From assembly GCA_030490835.1 (NCBI GenBank), contig CM059975.1:61929174-61993173 (forward strand): a DNA stretch of 64,000 nucleotides. Direction: 5' to 3'. Below, in pieces: positions 23,741 to 35,044 of this stretch; position 1 is the stretch's first letter; every line of letters begins with the position of its first letter. A program made the translations under genes and the position numbers. The notes under the pieces were generated by a model, which saw only the letters and a list, made by a program, of their open reading frames with translations, ran no database searches and had not been told where the DNA came from. The DNA comes from Annona cherimola. Taxonomy: Eukaryota > Streptophyta > Magnoliopsida > Magnoliales > Annonaceae.

Positions 23741-25084
23741 AAGGCATTGATTATAAAGAGACATTTTCACCTGTCTCTAGAAAAGACTCATTCAGAATTA
23801 TTATGGCATTAGTGGCTTACTTTGACTTAGAGTTACACCAAATGGATGTAAAGACGGCATTCCTGAATGGGGATTTAGAAGAGGAGGTATACATGGTGCA
23901 GCCTGAAGGATTTGAAATGGAAGGAAAGGACACATTAGTATGAAAATTAAAGAAATCTATATATGGACTTAAACAAGCTTCCCGACAGTGGTATTTAAAG
24001 TTCAACAGAGTTATCACTTCCTTTGGATTTACAGAAAACATTGGTGACCAATATATATATCTAAAGTTGAGTGGGAGCAAGTTTATATTTCTGATTCTAT
24101 ATGTAGATGATATTTTACTTGCTACTAATGATTTAGGTCTTTTACATGACACTAAAAGTTTCCTTTCTGAACATTTTGATATGAAAGATATGGGTGAGGC
24201 ATCATGTGTCATAGGCATTGAGGTTCATCGAAATAGGCCTAAAAGACTTTTAGGGTTATCACAAAGAGCGTATATTAATAAAATTTTAGAAAGGTTCCAA
24301 ATGTCAAATTGCTCATCATGTGAAGTGCCAATCTTTAAAGGTCAAAAATATGGTCTGCATCAGTGTCCACAGAATGAGATTGAGAAACAGGAAATGAGGT
24401 CCATCCCATATGCTTCTGCTCTTGGGAGCATGATGTATGCACAAGTTTGCACGCGTCCTGACATCAGTTATGCAATGGGACTACTTGGAAGATATCAAAG
24501 CAATCCATGAATGGAACATTGGAAAGCAGTAAAGAAAGTAATGCGATATCTCCAAGGAACTAAAGATTATGAGCTCACATATGCGAAAACTGATCAATTA
24601 GAAGCGATCGGTTACACAGATTCAGATTATGCTGGTTGTACAGACAGCAGAAGATCCACGTCAGGCTATGTTTTCTATTAGCCGGTGGAGCAGTTTCATG
24701 GAAGAGTGGGAGACAAAATCGTGTAGTCGACTCTACCATGGAAGCTGAATTTGTCGGCTGTCATGAAGCATCCTCACATGCACTTTGGTTGAGGAAATTT
24801 ATCTCAGAGCTTAAAATTATGGATTCTATCTCTAAGCCTCTGAGAATCAGTTGTGACAATTCATCAGCGATTAGCTTCTCCAATTATAGAAGAATTACTG
24901 GCGCTAACAAGCATATTGATGCTAAGTTTATGTCAGTACAAGAAAGGATTAATGATCATCTGATATAGATTAGTTTTGTTGGTACTGCCGACATGATTGC
25001 TGATCCCATGACTAAGGCTCTGGCGCCTAAGGTCTTTTCTGGACATGTAAGAAATATGGGTCTTGTAATGTGGGATAATTATTG
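23741..25084 (+). pseudogene. pol: RT and RNase H of element C, several breaks
   Basis: RT continues with QMDVKTAFLNGDLEEEVYM, a TGA at about 23941 in the VxKLKKSIYGLKQ block, and the YVDD catalytic motif at 24100-24111. A TGA follows at 24508-24510 before the MEHWKAVKKVMRYLQGTKD block. RNase H follows (YTDSDYAG, then STSGYVF). One T is missing near 24677, shifting to the frame at 24636-24968 with SWKSGRQ and STMEAEF. A TAG at 24966-24968 precedes the GTADMIADPMTKAL tail. In total there are three nonsense codons and one frameshift in this part. It cannot encode an active enzyme as assembled. Confidence 0.9.
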
Positions 25085-25492
25085 ATGTAATCGATACACT
25101 TTGAGATCTCATGTTGGATGATTATTTTCTTTTGTTTCATTATGGTATTTCGTTGACAATTTTATGTGATTTGGAAACAAAAGATTTTATCTATTTGATA
25201 TTAATGTGGGACATTAAAATCACATAATTGTAAATCTGTCATTAAGAACTTAGTCAAGTAAATTTGTTAATATCGTGATGCATGGAAGGAAGTATGTTAT
25301 ATTTGCATATAACTGCCATGATCCATGTTAACAAATTTTCTTAACTTAAGTATTAAAGTTGGATTGCGTATGTAATGACTGGGCATGTTTTTCAAATGAG
25401 TGCACTCGTCCGGTAATTTTTCAAATGTTAAATCCAAAGATTGTATTTTAATATAATTTTCTTTTCTTTCTTAATTTTTTATTCTTAATTAG

Positions 25493-25506
25493 GACAAGTG
25501 GGAGAA
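25493..25506 (+). promoter_or_regulatory. Polypurine tract of element C
   Basis: ggacaagtgggagaa-type purine tract directly before the TGTTAG of the 3' LTR. Confidence 0.8.
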
Positions 25507-25828
25507 TGTTAGAGTTATACTCCTATAAGGTGTCCTAATTAGATGATAAGTCTTAGATGATAAGTCTTGGATTTAAAGATAGCCCAATCATATCTGGATT
25601 ACGTACGCAATCTGAGTTCAGGTAGAACTGCACTTCTAGTTGAGTCATGATGGGAAGGGCTCTATAAATAGAGGAGTCTAGGTCCCTCTCTCACACGGTT
25701 TACATTATTAGTGGTTCCCATCTACTGCTAGTATTATAGGGAGAAGACCTCGTGCTCTACTCGGTCTACAGGTGGAATCTACGCACACATGGATTCAGGT
25801 ACGCTTCCGCATCACATGATTTCCAACA
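25507..25828 (+). repeat. 3' LTR of element C
   Basis: Identical to the 5' LTR by eye except for the absence of 14 bp. TATAAATA at 25663-25670. Followed by the target duplication GTTGC. Confidence 0.95.
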
Positions 25829-26683
25829 GTTGCATGCTACCATGGTGCAATTCTAAAGCTCAAGACGATCAAACTGTTACAATTGGCTGATGCAGATAAT
25901 AACCGACTGGATGCAACTGCTGCTCGGTGAAACAAGGTGGGTGCGGGCGATCGTGATTTTGCTGGATTGCTAGCCATGGGAGAAGAAGCAAAATGATCAT
26001 TCGAACTGGGCGTACTGGTGGTGGACGAGCGGCTTGCTGCTTCTGGTTTATTTATTTGGATCGCCGGATTGACAAGGGTTGCTGGCAGATGGGGGTTGTG
26101 CTTGCAGATTTGTTGGAAAATTATTGAGCCTCTGGCCCTAAACGGAGCTGCTGCAAGTGCATGATTAGGGTGTCGATTTGATGGCTGGCCGTAAATAATG
26201 GTTTGCACAAATTGGAAGTCTTGCTTTTGGTTGATGATAAGTGTCGGATTTTATTTCCATGGCTGCTGGTATCGTTTGGGGAACCGATTTTCTGAAAGGA
26301 GCGAAGGTGAGTTCGGCCATTGCTTGCTGTGGCTGGGCATTGGTTCGAGCTTGGATTTTCAGTGGCAGATCAGGTACAGGTTTAAATACAGGGAAGGGGC
26401 GCTGATTTGGAAATTGCTGCGATTGGATCTTTGGTTGGCTATGACTTGGGGATGGCCGAAATACTGGTGCTGTCCGATTGAATGCAGCTGCCGGTGAAGA
26501 TGATGAAGTGGAGTTTGGAATTTTGCTAGTGCTTGGCTTGATACAGGGGGCGGGAATCTACGGTTCCATGGCTGCGTAAATAGATTTTAGTGGCTGCCAT
26601 GCGTGCTTGTTTTGATGGGTTTGTGCGGTCGTTCTTGAGGAAGACAGGGCAGCCGTTGCCGTGGAGTCCTTGGGGTGTTGGAG
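25829..26683. other. Unrecognised flank, right of element C
   Basis: Continuation of 17732-18148. It is rich in 'ggctgctg' and 'gattgctg' words. A 123-codon minus-strand frame (25837-26208) is low-complexity Ala/Ser/Pro and matches nothing I know. I take it as non-coding repeat DNA. Confidence 0.4.
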
Positions 26684-26945
26684 TACATTTTATAGTACTC
26701 TGTTGGTGCACAGTGCATTTAAATGTGAATTTAAATATTGATTTTTGGCTAAATAATTTATTCATTTTATCAAAAAAGTTTACATGATGATCTACGTTTT
26801 ACCCCATTTTTTAATGGAGTTTATCTTATAATACTCCGCTGGTTCACAGTGCATTTAAATGTGAATTTAAAATTGATTTCTGGCTAAATAATTTATTCAT
26901 TTTACCTAAAACATTTATATGATGATCCACTTTGTACCTATATTT
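26684..26945. repeat. 136-bp tandem duplication
   Basis: 'cacagtgcatttaaatgtga' recurs at 26709 and 26845. Flanking text is shared in both units ('ttggctaaataatttattc', 'atgatgatc'). The copies differ at scattered positions. The following 26946-27364 is A+T-rich and featureless. Confidence 0.85.
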
Positions 26946-27849
26946 TAAAATATAATTTTAATTATATATGATTTACCCAATTAAACTATTTTATAAATTT
27001 TCCAAATTATATTAATATGCAAACACATATTTCAAAGTAAATTTTTGAGCTTATTTAATTTTATTCATCTTTTATTTTATTTTATTCCAAAATAATTTTA
27101 CTAAAAATAATACCAGATAACTCATTCCATTTTTATATTTTAAAATATCTACAAATTAGGTTAAATTTTGACAAAATTAAATATTTTATGAAATATATAA
27201 TTTTCATGAAATTTTACATGAAACCTATATTTAATTAACATTTTTCTACTTGTTGCAAATTTAATATAAAATTACATAAAAATTTTGAGAATTATCATAA
27301 GCGTACATAAAAGGCAGCTAGGACAATCTTAGGTATTGATAGTTCGAATTCAAGCCGGTATACTAATGAGGAGTGATCTTGTTAGTCCGGGCTAAGTAAA
27401 TGCCCCACTTAGCCCACTTCAAAAAACCTATTTACAATAAATTTTTTTTTCTTCGTGCACTTGTTTATCTAATTATATTTAACATATAGACCAAGTTTTA
27501 CCTTTTTAAATTTTAAATAAATATATTGATAAAATTATATTTTCATAAATCCTAAATAAATCCAAAGCCTGCAAATATTGCCAATAATCTAGTGTCGGCT
27601 AGTTTTTGTACCAAGACTTCCGACTAATGCATCTTTGAGCACTCTTAAATATTCAACCTATAGCAGGCTCATTTGATTTTTAAAACTCAACTTGCACTTT
27701 AAAGAATTTTTTATCTATTTATCACTCGACAACACACAGGATTTTACCAGCTGGTGAATCGAATCCGGGGCATTCATTTCAAGGCCCCTGTTGAAAGAAA
27801 AGCCGGCAATCCTAGCAGCTAACATAAACCTGTTTATATGTCACTGCTC

Positions 27850-28360
27850 TGTTAGTGTCGCCGAAAATGGGAAGGAGGTCACTGCTCGTTGCCGAAAATG
27901 GAGAGCTCACTGCTCTGCTGGTCGCCGAACGCTGATCGAACATCGCTGCTTTGCTGGTTGTCGACTCGTTGAAAATGAAAAGGAGGCCGCTGCTCGTCGC
28001 CGAAAATGGAGATATCGCTGCTTTGCTGGTCGCCGAATGCCGATCGGACGCGGCTGCTCTGCTAGTCGCCGAAAATGAAGCCGTTGTTGCTCTGCTGGTT
28101 GCCGAATGCTGATCGGACGTCGCTACTCTTCTCGTTGCCGAAAATGGAAAGGAGCTCTGCTCATCACCGAAAATGGAGACGTCGTTGCTCTGCTCGTCGC
28201 TGAACGCCGATCGGACGTCGCTGATCTGCTCGTCGCCGGAAAGGAAAGGAGCTCTGCTGGTCGTCGTCGATTTCGGGCAGCACCGCAGCAGAAGGGTCGT
28301 CGATTTCGGGCAGCACCGCAGCAGAGGGCTCGTCGATTTGGGGGCTCGATCTCGACCTCG
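27850..28360. repeat. G+C-rich degenerate minisatellite
   Basis: Alternating units of about 28-30 bp: one like 'gctctgctggtcgccgaaaa', the other like 'cgccgatcggacgtcgctg'. From 28261 a 33-bp unit ('tcgtcgatttcgggcagcac') repeats two to three times. Open frames on both strands here (up to 197 codons) arise because the repeat lacks stop words. They have no protein motif. Confidence 0.75.
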
Positions 28361-28394
28361 GCGGCGTGGTTGACGACAGGACGGGACGAACAGG

Positions 28395-28568
28395 AACTGA
28401 CACATCGCCGAACCACCGAACCGGTCTAATACGGTCCAACCGTAATGTCCGGTTCGACCGCCGGTTCTACGGTTCGCACGGTTTAGTTATATTAGACTGA
28501 ACCGTATGTAATCGAACCGATCATTTGACCGGTTCCCGGTTGGACCAGCCGGTCCGATCCGGTTTTAA
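28395..28568. repeat. 'ACCGGTTC' dispersed repeat, one end
   Basis: Strings such as 'ccggttcgaccgccggttc' and a terminal 'ccggttttaacaacactg' resemble the ends of common plant non-autonomous DNA elements. A diverged relative may lie at 55915-56090. Only one terminus is recognisable. Confidence 0.4.
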
Positions 28569-28797
28569 CAACACTGATATATATATTTAAAATATCCTTA
28601 TATTTAAAAATCTAAAACAAATATATACACATATCAAAAAATGGTAAAACTTGATTTATATATTAAATACACTTAGATAAACAAGTGTATGAAGAAAAAA
28701 ATAAAAAAAAGTTGTTTTAAATAGGATTTTTGAGGTGAGCTAAGTGATACATTTATTTAGCTCGAGCTAACAGGATCATTCCTCATATTAAATTGCT

Positions 28798-30229
28798 TAC
28801 TTCTTACATATGAAAACAGTTTATAATGTTATGGACGTCCAATTTTAGGAAAAAGTTGGGCGTTCAGATTTTCAAAAAAAAAAAAAGAAACAAAAAGAAA
28901 GAAAAGAAGAAAAAAATGCAATGCATGGAACGTTAATATGCATGGGATATTAATTGCATGGTTCAAAAAATGTCTGGACATTCATTTATATTTTTGGTGT
29001 AGATACAATACGACTGTACAATATGATTATTATCATGGAACAACTACAAAATATAATAGTGAGCTTATTAATATTATCAAAACTGGATAATATTCTAAAA
29101 TATTTTAATATTATAAATCTAATAATATTATAATTCGATTAATTAAAAATAATACAGTTGGTTTTGATTAGTGTTTCTAAATCCAATTTTATTCATTAAC
29201 ATAATTATCTCACGTGGGTTTTAAAAATATTTTTTAGTATTAATTAATTAAAATTTGTTGTCTTAATTTATAAGAATTTAAAAATCTGTTTATCAGTTTC
29301 ACTTTGGTTTATGAGGGTTTAATTTATTTAGTTAATAATTTTTTTTATGATTTAGGGTGAATAAGGGTTAGGTTATCAAAATTATTATTTTAATTAGAAA
29401 AAACGTGTTTAAAAAGGTCTAATGTGGTTTGAAGAGTATTGAGCCCGAAAAAATAACGCCTTGTTGAGAAGAAGAGTGTTCACTAGCTATTAAGCGACCA
29501 AATTGATGATATGGGCGTGTGACTCTATTATTATCTATGGTTCGGGGTATGACTATTTAGGCCACAGAAGTGATAAAACTTTTAATGAATAATTTTTTAT
29601 GTAAAAGTTTTAAGTGTGAGAAAATAATGTGATATGATATGGATAATAATAAGAAGTAATAGAATAAAATTAAAATAGATAATTAATTGTGTAAGTAGTT
29701 GTATAGAACTGATTGAAAAGTAAGATAATCGCATAAGAAAATGTAAAAAAAAAATTAAAAACGGAATAGCTATAGATAGTGAAAAGTTTTATTGTTAAAT
29801 AAATACACATATTGCATAAGTTGCTTGCTTCCCAAAATTAAATGCTTCTTCCAGTCATATAATAGGTGATTTTTTCTGTTGGGCCAACCAAAAACAAGAA
29901 AATCCATGCACGCCCACTTAAATTCGATAACACAATAAGATTGCAAAAACTAATATAATTTAATGCTTAAAAATTAAAAAAAAACTAATCAGGTCGTAGC
30001 TTGGTTGGTCATGGACGCAGCCAATGATGTTGCAAACGCAAATTTGACACTCAATAAGGTCAAAATTATAGTAAAAGTTTGTTGTCTCCCGTGTAGATAG
30101 GTAAGTGCTTATGGTCTTCCTTATTCATTATTGAACTTCATTATAATATGAAATGAGATGTAATATTATGTACTCATTAAAAATTAACAAAAGTACTAAT
30201 TATTTATTTTTTTTAAAATTGCTTGTGAA
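28798..30229. other. A+T-rich intergenic DNA
   Basis: No coding frame or bounded repeat recognised. 29990-30055 has a weak tRNA A-box-like word (tagcttggttgg) but no convincing B box. Confidence 0.5.
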
Positions 30230-30500
30230 AAATATAGGTGAGAGAACTAATTAGATTTTATTAATGATATATATATAGGTACTACCCTATCTACTATAAA
30301 ATAATATGGATGTTGGTGCTACTTCATGAAAGTCATATATATATATACCAACTTTTCATTTGTTTTTTCTAGAAGTTAGCTAGCCATGATTTCATTTTTG
30401 TTTAGTTCAAATAAACTACCGAATTCATCCTCATATCGCTACAACAAATGTTGTTAAATGTGGAGCATACAACAAAAATTTATTGTATGTGTATGGATTC
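30230..30500. repeat. Dispersed repeat, copy 1
   Basis: It shares 'ctactataaaataatat'-like, 'aaccgttgttgtaaaatg'-like and 'acaa..atacatagattt'-like blocks with 33050-33360, in the same order and orientation. Likely a duplicated or LTR-like segment, too diverged to bound precisely. Confidence 0.45.
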
Positions 30501-30571
30501 GTCTGCGAATACTTATTAGATTATGCTAGTATACAGTGTGTTGTTACCTCGCCAGATAAATTTCATATATT

Positions 30572-30780
30572 TTGGGTGCATTTGTTTAATCTTAAAACTT
30601 TTCACTTTCTACAGTTACCATATTTTTTAATTATTTCTTCACATATTACTATACAACTACCCTACCTTTCAATCATTTACACGTAACTACCCGCATAACT
30701 AATCTGTCTATTTTAAATTTATTTTCTTTACTCTCTGTCATTACTTTTATTATATCATATCATTTTCTTTCATTAGCTAG
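30572..30780. repeat. MITE-like terminus starting 'gggtgcatttg'
   Basis: It is similar to 55599-55810: both start gggtg(c/t)(a/g)tttg-like, then 'aaaacttttcac/att', 'attatttcttcac' and 'taactacc'. Only one end is seen in each place. Confidence 0.4.
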
Positions 30781-33040
30781 TTGCTCCCACTCATTTCCTT
30801 TGCCTTCGACAAGCTGCTCCCACCCATCTCCTTCATCTCTAGCAGAACTCAAAATAAGAGCTTTAATCAATTCAAGAAAGGGCATTTGCCCGTGAGAAAA
30901 AAAGAAGATTTCCTTGTTCTTCGGAACTTTCATAGGATAGGAAAAATTTAAATGGTGAAGAACTGACTAAAGCTCACATGGGATAGCAGCATTAAATAAT
31001 GGCATCAAACATTTTTGTATACAAATCTCCCTCTATCATACTAGTCCTTCATCAAGATTTTTCTATGCAAAGGTATTAAAATATACCTTATCAAAGTCAT
31101 ATACTCGCTATGAGCAAGCAAGGGAAGCGCTGGACTAATAAATTCAATCATGTGGTTTGTATTGTTCACACTAATTACTTGGAGTATACTAAGAGAGAAA
31201 AATGGATCTATCCAATCTTTCTTTAAATAATTTGATCATCAAAGCATATTGCCACAACGTAATAGCAATCATCTAATTTGTTGGTTTACTTATATTCTTC
31301 ATCCTATGAAGAGGTAATGAATCTTATTTTATTTTTGGAGAGGTGCACTGAGATCCACTCCATCCATCCACGGAGCACAAAATAAGCCACTTTACTTCCT
31401 TTTGTTAGACACAATACATCAAGCTCCTAGATATTATTTGTTGTTGCTTGTATCCAATAATAGGCATCATATCACAAGGCAGCAGAGTTGGGACAAAGCA
31501 GCGATGTGCTCGCAAATTTGGGTAAGAAGAAATGAGAGATAGTAGTGACGCGATAAATATTGAATTACATGAGAATGGAGAGAGCAACGACATGTTTGGA
31601 TTGCTCCCTTGAGGTTTGTGAGGGGAAGATTCGAGAAAGAGAGAGAGGGAGCGACTTGGGCTAGAGAGGGAAAAAGGAACAATTCAACACCATGGGCCCA
31701 TTTTTTTGAAAACAATCTCAGTGTGTGGATGAAAATGCAAAATGCCTTAAACATTAGATTGGATCGGCGACAAGGATGCCGCCTAATCCAACAACAGGAA
31801 ATGGGGCAAGCTAAGCACCAAGACACTTAGCCTAAGCGCATAAGATCAAATCTCAAATAAAATATATTTGGGTTTATTACATATAATGAAGTTATTTGAA
31901 AATCGTACAGCAGTTTATATTATTAGCCTATGTGTATTGATTCCACTACAAAATCTACAGTGGCATTACCAGCTTTAATGGTGGAGATCACACCAATGGG
32001 GCTGCATGAGCACGAATCTGGGTGCATCACTAGAGTGCCATAACAAAAGGTCATCTTCCACGACGAACTTTGATTGCCATGGGAGAACCCAACGAGCATT
32101 TCTTATTTGCATCCAACATCTTCACCAAATGCACTATCGCTAGCCTCTTCTCTACCAGATTTAAACCTGTCAGCAATAGGGATGAATATATCTAGAAAAT
32201 AGTTGTCCAATCAACAACTCTCTTCATAGCCATGATGACCAGATGGGGAGAACCTCTATACTAATTTCAAAATCCATCACATCCAAATAAAGCTAAGGGT
32301 TTAATATTGTTATTGCAGGCAACATCATATCGCCTCCACTACCTATCATTTTCATCCACTTCACCACTGATCAATCATCTGGCCTGCGTTAGCCCTCCCA
32401 AATCATGGTCATCGTCAACAGTTGCACCGATTTCTTCTCCCCTATTTCTCCAAATCACACTCACGACGACGTCAATCATTAATGACCTCTCTACTTGTCA
32501 ATTGGGCAACTGATGCAGCCTCATCTTCACCCGTTGTCAATAATCAGAAAAGCAGAAAACTCATCTCCTCTATTTGAGCTACACCCACCATGGGCCTTGT
32601 CCTTAGAATTTGAGAGTAATTTTGAAAAAAAAATGAGGGCTTAATAGCTCATTGTCTTGAGTTAGAGGGCAGATAGGATTGTAGTAAGAGACAAATTATG
32701 TGGACATTATTTATAATTTGTAAAATTATACGAGTATATTTATCTTAAACTATGTTAGTGTATTTGCAAATTACAAACTATAATATTTCTTTTGTTCCAC
32801 GCATACCTAGTTATATATGGTACTGGATCACTTTGTTTTTTTTTTTATTTTTTCAATAAGATATTGGACATTTATTTCAATTTAGTTAGGTGCATTATCT
32901 ACCCTTTTTATTTCTTATATATTATAATATTTAGTGAAATTCGAATTAATGATTCAATTTATTTGTATCCGTATTTTATTATTTTAAAATTTATCTTTAT
33001 TAAAATCATACATGAAAATGCATGAGAAAATTGATTAGAA
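30781..33040. other. Intergenic DNA, no gene recognised
   Basis: Short frames (for example 31467-31826 minus, 119 codons; 31609-31830 plus, 73 codons) have no motif and overlap on opposite strands. I see no bounded element. Confidence 0.45.
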
Positions 33041-33049
33041 TATTTCATA

Positions 33050-33360
33050 AATGATATATCTATGTACGTACTACCATGCAAACATCACCATGTATAAAAT
33101 AATATCGAGGTACGTACTACCTCATGATTAATTTATACACGATGATATTCACATGGTAGACATCCGGTTCTTCCCCTTTCGCCTTTGCATAGATAGGTGA
33201 AGAGTAAGAGGTTGTGGACCTGGACGCCAGTTTGTTTGTTTGAATAATGAATTCACAACCCCAAATAAATCACTCTATTCATGCTCGTACTACTACAACC
33301 GTTGTTGTAAAATGAGAAGTATACAACGTGTACATAGATTTCTCTACAGCCACTTAATGA
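33050..33360. repeat. Dispersed repeat, copy 2
   Basis: Partner of 30230-30500, about 2.8 kb away in direct orientation. Confidence 0.45.
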
Positions 33361-35039
33361 GTGGCTTATGAGTAAAGTAAGCTAAATTTTTATTACTTGC
33401 GTTGTTATAACTAGCTGGATCAATTTTTATTTTCATCATTTTTATCAATTAATATACTTGAAAGTTGACATGCTCTATTGCATATGTATTAAAATTTTCA
33501 TTGTTGTTGTTGTTTTCAAAAATTGATTTGACTCGTTATCGCTTGTATAACCAAGTGATTGACATAAGCATAAGAGCGTATAGAATGAAAGGTTCAAAGT
33601 TCAAATTTTGTTAGAGGCACTTACATAGTTTAACTCTCTCATAGAGTTATCTTTTGTTCATTACCTAATCATCTAAGGAGGTGACACATTCTTTTACATT
33701 AATAAATTAAAGGAGATTAAAATAAACATGCAAGGTACATTTGGTAATCACAAGATTGTGGGGATGTGGGAACCACCTCTCACCCTACACATTTTCTCAC
33801 AAATAATTCCACATTTTTTATGAAGATGATTTGACATATTAATTGTCTAGCAACTCTACTTGTTTCGGACTTTAGTTTTATATTTTGATCATTTTACACG
33901 CAACTATCATATTTATTTTAACTTTATCCTTATCATATAACGTTTCGATTCAATGAGCCAGGGGCGCATTCAAATTTTAATGCACCCCTATTTCTTTGTT
34001 GTCCACCTGTCCAGGTGTGACTTTTCACCGTCAATCTAAAAAGCTGAGTTTTTTACAGCTTGCGTCCTTTTGCATTTTGCAATTTCACCCCATTTCCTAA
34101 TGAGACAAAAAGGCCATCCTAACAGTTGGAGTAAAGAGAAGAAGGAGAGGCGCCATTTGTGCTACTCTAAGCCAGGGCGGAGGTCGCTACAATGGATGAT
34201 GTAGAAAATTTCAGACCAACATGTTTTCTTCTTGGGTGAAATTCATATGATGATGTCTATTTAATCTCAAAGAACCTAAAACAGAAGAAGCCCCATCTAT
34301 AGAGGATTGTTCTAAAATCTGTCATCCCTGTGGGTCTTCTTCCTAGAATATGTTGTTTCTAGAATTTTTTTGGTAGGTGAATCTGTTGTCTTCTTTCAAA
34401 ATATGTCCAATTTTTCTAAAGATATCTTCAATCTGGACATCCATCCATATGCATTTGGTGGTTTCTAGATCTGCTGCTCATTTTCATTTGAAAATTTTCA
34501 ATTTTTATTAGAAGGTAATCAGATTTCTTTTGATTGAGAACCTGCAGTGAGGGTATCTTGCCATCTTTCCTGTTGGAATCCTTTATAATTTTAGCTTCCT
34601 AGTTTGAATTTTTTGATAAGTTCCTGATTGCATCTTTTATTTTTAAATCATTAAATCTTTTTTATCTAATTCATTCTTCCTGTAGCTATGTTTCTAATAT
34701 TTTAAGATTTTCTTATTAAAATCTCTCTGATCGCATCTTCTTGGGTGAAATTCATGTGATGATATTACCGATTGTGTCTTTTATGATTGAGAAAACCAAC
34801 AACAGAAATTGGGGCTGATGAGATTTTCACCCTTCAACAACTACTGAGCAAGGATTTCGGCTCCTTATGTTGCCAAGCAGATCTCTATGATGGGGTTTCC
34901 TCTCGCCAAAGCTCTCGCGTAGCCTAAAATGTCGAATCTCCACGATGGCGAAAGAAGAAAATTGCAGTGATAGAGAGAAGGGTTGGAAAATCGTGTTTGT
35001 CACTGTGCTCCTCTTTCTTTTTTCTTCGTAGAGATGGAT
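33361..35039. other. Intergenic DNA with a dispersed repeat
   Basis: 33935-34140 ('acgtttcgattcaatg', 'tgcatttt', 'caatttcacccca') resembles, in reverse, 42770-43010, which includes 'ggggtgaaactgc' and 'cattgaatcgagacg'. A piece at 38665-38700 ('ggggcccaacccatgggaag') matches the reverse of 42828-42850. The rest is unrecognised. Confidence 0.4.
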
Positions 35040-35044
35040 CTCCC

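Larger units (their letters stand above)
18149..25828 (+). mobile_element. Complete Ty1/copia retrotransposon (element C)
   Basis: It has 336-bp and 322-bp LTRs and a perfect 5-bp target duplication GTTGC (18144-18148 and 25829-25833). The PBS matches initiator Met tRNA. A long 2.5-kb leader is followed by gag, protease, integrase, RT and RNase H in copia order, then a purine tract. Gag style (GSNYSDWHEQL, then CLDLDLALR) suggests a Tork/TAR-type lineage, which is inference. The LTRs agree at every aligned base apart from one 14-bp gap, so it moved recently, yet its coding frames are broken. Confidence 0.95.
27368..28797. mobile_element. Foldback MITE with a G+C-rich interior
   Basis: The left arm (27368-~27520: 'tactaatgaggagtgatc', 'cacttagcccacttc', 'acacttgtttatcta'-like, 'caagttttacc') pairs with the right arm (~28570-28797) in reverse complement. 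The same 'ggtaaaacttgat' and 'ttaaatacactta' words occur in the other foldback copies of the window. The ~1-kb interior (minisatellite plus a 'ccggttcgacc' segment) is unlike the arms and is probably captured or inserted later. Confidence 0.65.

Noticed and set aside
25837..26208. 123-codon minus frame, Ala/Ser/Pro-rich
   Set aside because: Low-complexity translation in unrecognised repeat flank, with no homologous motif known to me.
27303..27345. tRNA-like B-box word (agttcgaattc) suggesting a tRNA or SINE
   Set aside because: No matching A box or cloverleaf. Similar weak words at 29998 and 33590 also fail.
27791..28439. Frames up to 197 codons in a G+C-rich block
   Set aside because: They lie on both strands of a minisatellite, with no motif and no codon-like conservation.
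31467..31830. 119-codon minus and 73-codon plus frames
   Set aside because: They overlap each other on opposite strands, with no motif and no splice or promoter context.
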